Position numbers and translations under genes: made by a program. A model generated the notes under the pieces. The model ran no database searches, was not told the DNA's origin, and was given only the letters and a program-made list of their open reading frames with translations. DNA of 64,000 nucleotides from Natrinema ejinorense (GTDB taxonomy: Archaea; Halobacteriota; Halobacteria; Halobacteriales; Natrialbaceae): positions 496,001 to 560,000 of the forward strand of contig NZ_NXNI01000001.1 of NCBI RefSeq assembly GCF_002494345.1, written 5' to 3'. The stretch's first letter is position 1. Each line of letters opens with the position of its first letter. Below, in pieces: positions 60,130 through 64,000 of the stretch.

Positions 60130-61044
60130 TCAGAAGAACCCGCCAGGTAATCCGGTCAGGAAGTCGGCTCCGGCGACCACAATACCCATCAGGACGAACG
60201 ATACGTCCCAGGAGATGCTGAGATATTCTGCCCACCCTTCGCGACAGAACAGGTACTCGGCGGTTGCTGTATAAACCAGTATCGGCAGCACCACGAGGAC
60301 TGCGATTGGGGTTTCGACGGTGACGAGGAGATACGAAAGTACGAGTGCCGAAAGTATCTCGAGGCCGTACATGATCCGTCGAGTACCATCGATTCCGTAC
60401 TTGATCGGAACCGAATCGACGTTGGCGGAAATGTCGCCGTGTATGTCGGGAACGTTCGCGACCTCCACGGACATGAACCATCTGACGAAAATGAACAGTC
60501 CGGCGGCAATAGCGGTGTCAAGTGGTACGTGATTGGTCGTGAGCGCGATAGGGAGCGCAACGACTTTCACTACCCACGCCCCGGCGACGATGAACGAATT
60601 GAGTACGAGCACTTGCTTCAAGCGTTTTATTTCCTTGAACGGAAGCCAGGCGCTCGAATAAACCAGCTGTGCGGTCAGCGGGATGAGACTGAGCAACCCA
60701 GCGACGAGGCTGCCGTAGTAGAACGCGATTCCGACGCCGACGAAGTGGAGGACAACGCTCAGAACCCCAATGAATCGATTCCAGCGGCGGGAGTACTGTG
60801 AGTTCCACGGTTGATTCACGAAGTCCTCTTCGCTGTCAGTGAGGTTGTTGATCCCATAGACCCCAAACGCTAGCAGCGGAGCGATACCGACGGCGGCGTT
60901 GAGTTGGATCGAAAGAAAGACGCTGATGACGTATACCTGTGCGATAGCTGCTAACGATACGATGAACGTTCCGTTTTTGAGAAATAACGATAACTGTTTG
61001 ACTGTACTAACATCCTGGGCTAGAATTTCGTTTGTGTAACTCAT
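60130..61044 (-). CDS. UbiA family prenyltransferase
   Basis: 304 residues with about nine transmembrane helices. First motif NNLTDSEED (Asn66, Asp70, Asp74; the NxxxDxxxD group) and second motif VPDIHGDISANVD (Asp200-x3-Asp204, later Asp210) bind Mg2+ and prenyl diphosphate. UbiA enzymes move prenyl chains onto aromatic or other acceptors. The acceptor here is unknown; the setting next to a terpene cyclase suggests a meroterpenoid or a modified quinone/lipid rather than archaeal core lipid synthesis. A few UbiA members act as terpene cyclases themselves. The start at 61044 overlaps the stop of a 66-codon ORF. Confidence 0.9.
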   Translation of the reverse strand: MSYTNEILAQDVSTVKQLSLFLKNGTFIVSLAAIAQVYVISVFLSIQLNAAVGIAPLLAFGVYGINNLTDSEEDFVNQPWNSQYSRRWNRFIGVLSVVLHFVGVGIAFYYGSLVAGLLSLIPLTAQLVYSSAWLPFKEIKRLKQVLVLNSFIVAGAWVVKVVALPIALTTNHVPLDTAIAAGLFIFVRWFMSVEVANVPDIHGDISANVDSVPIKYGIDGTRRIMYGLEILSALVLSYLLVTVETPIAVLVVLPILVYTATAEYLFCREGWAEYLSISWDVSFVLMGIVVAGADFLTGLPGGFF

Positions 61045-61241
61045 TTCACGTTCACCCCTCGCTGTGACCGACAGCCGTCCGAGCGATCATCGTATTCTGC
61101 GGTCGTTCCCGTGTCGAGTACAGGCTTGACCGACCCGATTCGTCGATAGGGACCGTGGTAGCTGCCGCAATCGAGCGCCCGGTATTTCGGCTCAACTGCA
61201 ACTCGACTCGAGGCTCGCTTTAGGATTTGATTTCTCCCCAT
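61041..61241 (-). CDS. Small ORF coupled to UbiA
   Basis: 66 codons (MGRNQILKRASSRVAVEPKY, then RALDCGSYHGPYRRIGSVKP, ending DGCRSQRGVNVK). The stop overlaps the UbiA start in the ATGA form (61041-61044). The TATA box CATATATTATAACG (61261-61274, minus strand) lies about 20-33 bp upstream of the ATG at 61241, so this ORF would be the first of the UbiA transcript. It is basic and has two Cys residues; no family was recognised. It may be a leader ORF only. Confidence 0.4.
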   Translation of the reverse strand: MGRNQILKRASSRVAVEPKYRALDCGSYHGPYRRIGSVKPVLDTGTTAEYDDRSDGCRSQRGVNVK

Positions 61242-61260
61242 CACATCTAAAATTTTATTG

Positions 61261-61274
61261 CGTTATAATATATG
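61261..61274 (-). promoter_or_regulatory. TATA box of the UbiA unit
   Basis: CATATATTATAACG (minus strand), A/T-rich and 20-33 bp before the first ATG at 61241. Shares the 205-bp region with the promoter of FAD monooxygenase 2 (TTAATTAAATTTTA, 61407-61420). Confidence 0.5.
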
Positions 61275-61446
61275 TGTTATGGTAAAGGAAAATGGAATGC
61301 AGCTCAGGGACCGATGGATTCTCCGAAGGCTTTAGCCGTGGGTAGCTCAACCTGCAGCAATTGAAGACGAGATACTGCTACGGGAAGGGTACTATTCTGA
61401 GATGTATTAATTAAATTTTAGTCTCTAGAATTTATACCTGCCCTGG

Positions 61447-62787
61447 ATGACGCTATCGAAATTCGGGCGATATGACGGCAACCGCGTCGACGAGAGTGGT
61501 GGGAAGGCAGTCGTTCTCGGCGCGGGTATCGCCGGACTGTGCGTGGCCCGCGTGGTAGCCGATGCGTTCGATCAGGTCATCCTCGTCGAACGCGACTCGT
61601 TGCCTGAGAACGCGGTGAAACGCGGAGGTGTTCCTCAGAGCGCTCATCCACACGTGCTTTGGGAAGCGGGACGGGCGACGTTGGAGGACTTCTTCCCAGG
61701 GTACGGGGAAGAACTCGTCTCCGCCGGCGGGCTGTTCATCGACGTTACTACTGATTTCAATTATTACATCGAAGAGGGTTTCGTTGCAGACGGGCGAAGC
61801 AGCCTCCCGATGTACGCCGCGAGCCGGCCGCTCTTCGAACATCTCGTCCGCCGGCGTGTTGTTGCACGAGATGACGTAGAAGTATGGTCGAACTGCCAGT
61901 TCGTCGAGTACCTGCTCAGCGACGATGCAACGGCAGTCACGGGGGTGGTGGTTGAGGACGAATGTGGGCAAACTACACTATCCGCTGCTCTCGTCGCAGA
62001 CGCCACCGGCCGCACGTCCCAGACACCCACATGGCTGGAAAACCACGGTTACCCATCGCCACCTGCCGAGGAGATTCGCGTTGACGTCTCTTACAACACG
62101 GTCGCGATCGAACGGCCGCCGACCGACCGCCGACTATTCGTCGTTTCTCCCTCCCCGTCCCGAACCTCTTACGGCGGACTCTTTCCCGTAGAGGACGGTC
62201 GGTGGCTTGCGATCCTCGGAGAGATGCATTCCGACGGGCCACCGCCGAACGCTGAGACGATCACGTCGATCGCCGAGAATCTCCCAATCCCTCACGTCGA
62301 GCGACTCCTCACTACCCAGCCGTGGATAGATCGCGAGGTCCGGAGTTACTTCTTCCCGTCGAACGTTCGCTGGCGTTACGAGGATATCGATTCGTTTCCC
62401 GACAATCTCGTCGTCGTCGGCGATGCGATAGCGAGCTTCAACCCTATTTACGCACAAGGCATGTCAGTGGCGGCGCTCGAAGCGCTACTGTTACACCACC
62501 TCCTCGCAGACGGGATACCTGACGACATCGGGCTTCGATTCTTCGAGCAGGTCACGGCGGTCGTCGATATCGCGTGGCAGTTGGCGGTCGACAGCGACCA
62601 CCGGTTCCCCCAGACATCCGGTCCGTCGCCCAGAGGTTCCGGGTTCCGCAACCGATACCGTTCTCGAGTAATCCGTAGCGCTCACTCCGACCCGACGGTA
62701 GCTGACGCGTTCTATCGGGTACTCGCGATGCAACACTCCCCTACGTTACTGCTACGCCCTGGTATCTTGTGGCGTGTCTTGACGTAG
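61447..62787 (+). CDS. FAD-dependent monooxygenase (2)
   Basis: 446 residues, same length as monooxygenase 1 and about half identical by eye. The Rossmann motif is AVVLGAGIAGLCVARVVADA, then KRGGVPQSAHPHVLWEAGRA, LVADATGRTSQTPTWL and GDAIASFNPIYAQGMSVAAL. Like the first copy it fits group A flavoprotein monooxygenases/epoxidases. The two probably act on different double bonds or intermediates of the same pathway. ATG at 61447; a TATA-like TTAATTAAATTTTA lies 27-40 bp upstream. It converges with the O-methyltransferase (16 bp between stops). Confidence 0.87.
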   Translation: MTLSKFGRYDGNRVDESGGKAVVLGAGIAGLCVARVVADAFDQVILVERDSLPENAVKRGGVPQSAHPHVLWEAGRATLEDFFPGYGEELVSAGGLFIDVTTDFNYYIEEGFVADGRSSLPMYAASRPLFEHLVRRRVVARDDVEVWSNCQFVEYLLSDDATAVTGVVVEDECGQTTLSAALVADATGRTSQTPTWLENHGYPSPPAEEIRVDVSYNTVAIERPPTDRRLFVVSPSPSRTSYGGLFPVEDGRWLAILGEMHSDGPPPNAETITSIAENLPIPHVERLLTTQPWIDREVRSYFFPSNVRWRYEDIDSFPDNLVVVGDAIASFNPIYAQGMSVAALEALLLHHLLADGIPDDIGLRFFEQVTAVVDIAWQLAVDSDHRFPQTSGPSPRGSGFRNRYRSRVIRSAHSDPTVADAFYRVLAMQHSPTLLLRPGILWRVLT

Positions 62788-62803
62788 ACGTCGTTCAGTA
62801 TCG

Positions 62804-63814
62804 CTACTTCGTCGCGACCACCATCGTTTCGGGGGTCGGAAGGTCCCGCACTTCCGTCTTCGAGAATCCCACCTCTCGAAGCCAGGTCTCACACTCCTGT
62901 GGCGTGTAATCGAAGCCATCCGCCGTCTCGACGAGCGTGTTCAGACTCACCAGCAGCCCCATCTCGTTTTCGCGACGTTCGTTATCGATCATGGTCCCGT
63001 AGACGAGGAGCACACCGCCCTCCGGCAGGGCCTCGTAGGCACGTTCGAGTATCTCTTTTTTACCAGATAGTCCCCAGTCGTGGATGATACGGCCCAAAAT
63101 GAACACGTCGTGTTCCGGGAGGGGGTCCTCAAGGAAGTTACCGCCGTGAAACGAGACCCGGTCGTCCATTCCGCGTTCCGCGATGAACTCCATCGATATC
63201 GGTTCGAGTTTCGGAAGGTCGAACGCGGTCGCCTCTATATGGGGATTTTTCTCAGCGATTGTCACCGGCACCTGCCCCTCGGCAGTTCCGAGGTCACACA
63301 CCGTCTCGTACTCTTCCCACTCGAAGGTTTCCGCGATAACGGTGGCGACCGCGAGACTGAATCCCGTCATCGAACTGGCGAACCGCTCGAGACGCTCGTC
63401 CGCTTCGTAGAGCGCGTTGAAATACTCGTCGTCGTCATCGAGGTCGACTTGAGGTTCCCCGGTTCGAACTGCGTCCGCGAGGTTCATCCACGCCGGATAC
63501 ATTCGATTGTTTCCCAGAGCGAGCGCATCTCCCACGTAGGTTTCCTTGTTCTGGTCGAGGTACAGATCGGCATCGGGCGCGTTTCGGTACAGTCCGTCGT
63601 CACGTTCGAGAAAGCCCAACGCGACGAGGGCATCGAGAAAATCGGCCGATGCTCGCGGATGGAGATCGAGCCGCTCTTCGAGCGCCTCTCGCGTCAGCGG
63701 TTCTTCCGCTAACTCGGTAAATACCCCCAGTTCGACGGCGGCAAAGAGCGCTTTTGATGCGAGGAATCTGAATCCCGTCTGAATGATACGATTCGGCGTG
63801 ACGTCCCCAGACAT
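62804..63814 (-). CDS. SAM-dependent O-methyltransferase (COMT/acetylserotonin type)
   Basis: 336 residues. The N-terminal winged helix dimerisation domain (about 10-85: FLASKALFAAVELGVFTELA, LTREALEERLDLHPRASADF) is followed by the Rossmann part: VCDLGTAEGQVPVTIAEKNP (motif I), FDLPKLEPISMEF, and DVFILGRIIHDWGLSGKKEI, where the His of HDW is the likely general base. The end is TPQECETWLREVGFSKTEVR. These enzymes methylate hydroxyls of phenols, polyketides and terpenoids. A TATA box TAAATTATTAATGG (minus strand, 63837-63850) lies 23-36 bp upstream of the ATG at 63814. Confidence 0.87.
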   Translation of the reverse strand: MSGDVTPNRIIQTGFRFLASKALFAAVELGVFTELAEEPLTREALEERLDLHPRASADFLDALVALGFLERDDGLYRNAPDADLYLDQNKETYVGDALALGNNRMYPAWMNLADAVRTGEPQVDLDDDDEYFNALYEADERLERFASSMTGFSLAVATVIAETFEWEEYETVCDLGTAEGQVPVTIAEKNPHIEATAFDLPKLEPISMEFIAERGMDDRVSFHGGNFLEDPLPEHDVFILGRIIHDWGLSGKKEILERAYEALPEGGVLLVYGTMIDNERRENEMGLLVSLNTLVETADGFDYTPQECETWLREVGFSKTEVRDLPTPETMVVATK

Positions 63815-64000
63815 AAACACAACAAATTATCGAAGCCATTAATAATTTACTGAAGTATATAATATTTACTTATACTATCGCTACATAATATGCAGAGCGC
63901 GATCCCACTCCCGCCTTCATCGAATAACTAGGTTGTCCCCTGATTATCTCGACGCATCGACGGACGTGTCGTGTGACCGATTCACTGTCTCTGTTACTAA
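63815..64000. other. Right edge of the window
   Basis: 186 bp with the O-methyltransferase promoter and no ORF. The cluster may continue beyond the window. Confidence 0.5.

Noticed and set aside
49419-62787. Reading the two FAD enzymes as geranylgeranyl reductases of archaeal lipid synthesis
   Set aside because: The GVPQ...HVL motif and overall pattern fit monooxygenases/epoxidases better, and both lie in a cluster with P450s and a cyclase.
1-64000. CRISPR arrays, tRNA and rRNA genes, intact insertion sequences
   Set aside because: Looked for regularly spaced repeats, cloverleaf-like sequence and transposase motifs; none recognised. A search with tRNAscan-SE, Infernal and ISfinder would be decisive.

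Overview
The window looks like chromosome from a haloarchaeon (class Halobacteria), possibly Natrialbales; the order is a guess from general resemblance. Reasons: high G+C with strong G/C preference at third codon positions over the first ~47 kb; very acidic proteins; TATA-like boxes about 25-35 bp upstream of start codons with little or no leader; Tat-type (twin-Arg) lipoprotein signals; and archaeal markers (archaeal type IV pilin, RNase P component 4, Thi4, ThiN-domain regulator, DUF3006, amphi-Trp). No tRNA, rRNA, CRISPR array or intact insertion sequence was recognised.

Layout. 0-16.7 kb: housekeeping and conserved genes: CoaBC fragment at the edge, pilin-like protein, FAD oxidoreductase, GrpE, AI-2E-type permease, DUF1059, HTH regulator, SHOCT protein, S1/OB/DHH RecJ-like protein, two MBL hydrolases, OsmC, DUF3006, gamma-carbonic-anhydrase-like protein, amidohydrolase, HD dNTPase-like protein. 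16.8-24.4 kb: ThiN-type (ThiR-like) thiamine regulator, methyltransferase, amphi-Trp, USP, thioesterase, thiazole synthase Thi4, MATE exporter. 24.7-34.6 kb: topoisomerase I, methyltransferase, LysE exporter, HD protein, B12-binding subunit of methylmalonyl-CoA mutase with its MeaB GTPase, Tat protein, thioredoxin, MscS channel, YhbY and Rnp4. 34.9-39.5 kb: two paralogous Tat lipoproteins of the peptide-binding (SBP_bac_5) type with a PAP2 membrane protein between them; both binding proteins appear circularly permuted. 39.5-47.6 kb: small conserved proteins, a peroxiredoxin, a third HD protein, XapX, and the succinate dehydrogenase operon sdhCDBA.

47.9-63.8 kb is different: more A/T-rich intergenic DNA, many divergent single-gene promoters with clear TATA boxes, and enzymes of secondary metabolism. 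It holds a class I terpene cyclase (DDxxE and NSE/DTE motifs at the canonical spacing), a UbiA prenyltransferase, two paralogous cytochromes P450 (both 453 aa), two paralogous FAD monooxygenases (both 446 aa), a sterol/prenyl C-methyltransferase-like enzyme, an O-methyltransferase, an epoxide-hydrolase-type alpha/beta hydrolase with an Asp nucleophile, a class III aminotransferase, a SnoaL-like protein, a degenerate MBL-fold protein and small membrane/hypothetical proteins. Together these read as a haloarchaeal terpenoid or meroterpenoid gene cluster: scaffold formation, then oxidation, epoxide opening, methylation and perhaps amination. This is the main candidate for an undescribed system. 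The product cannot be deduced from sequence alone.

Four copies of an ~83 bp near-palindromic intergenic repeat are scattered through both the core and the cluster (2845-2927, 20155-20237, 53189-53260, 58660-58743).
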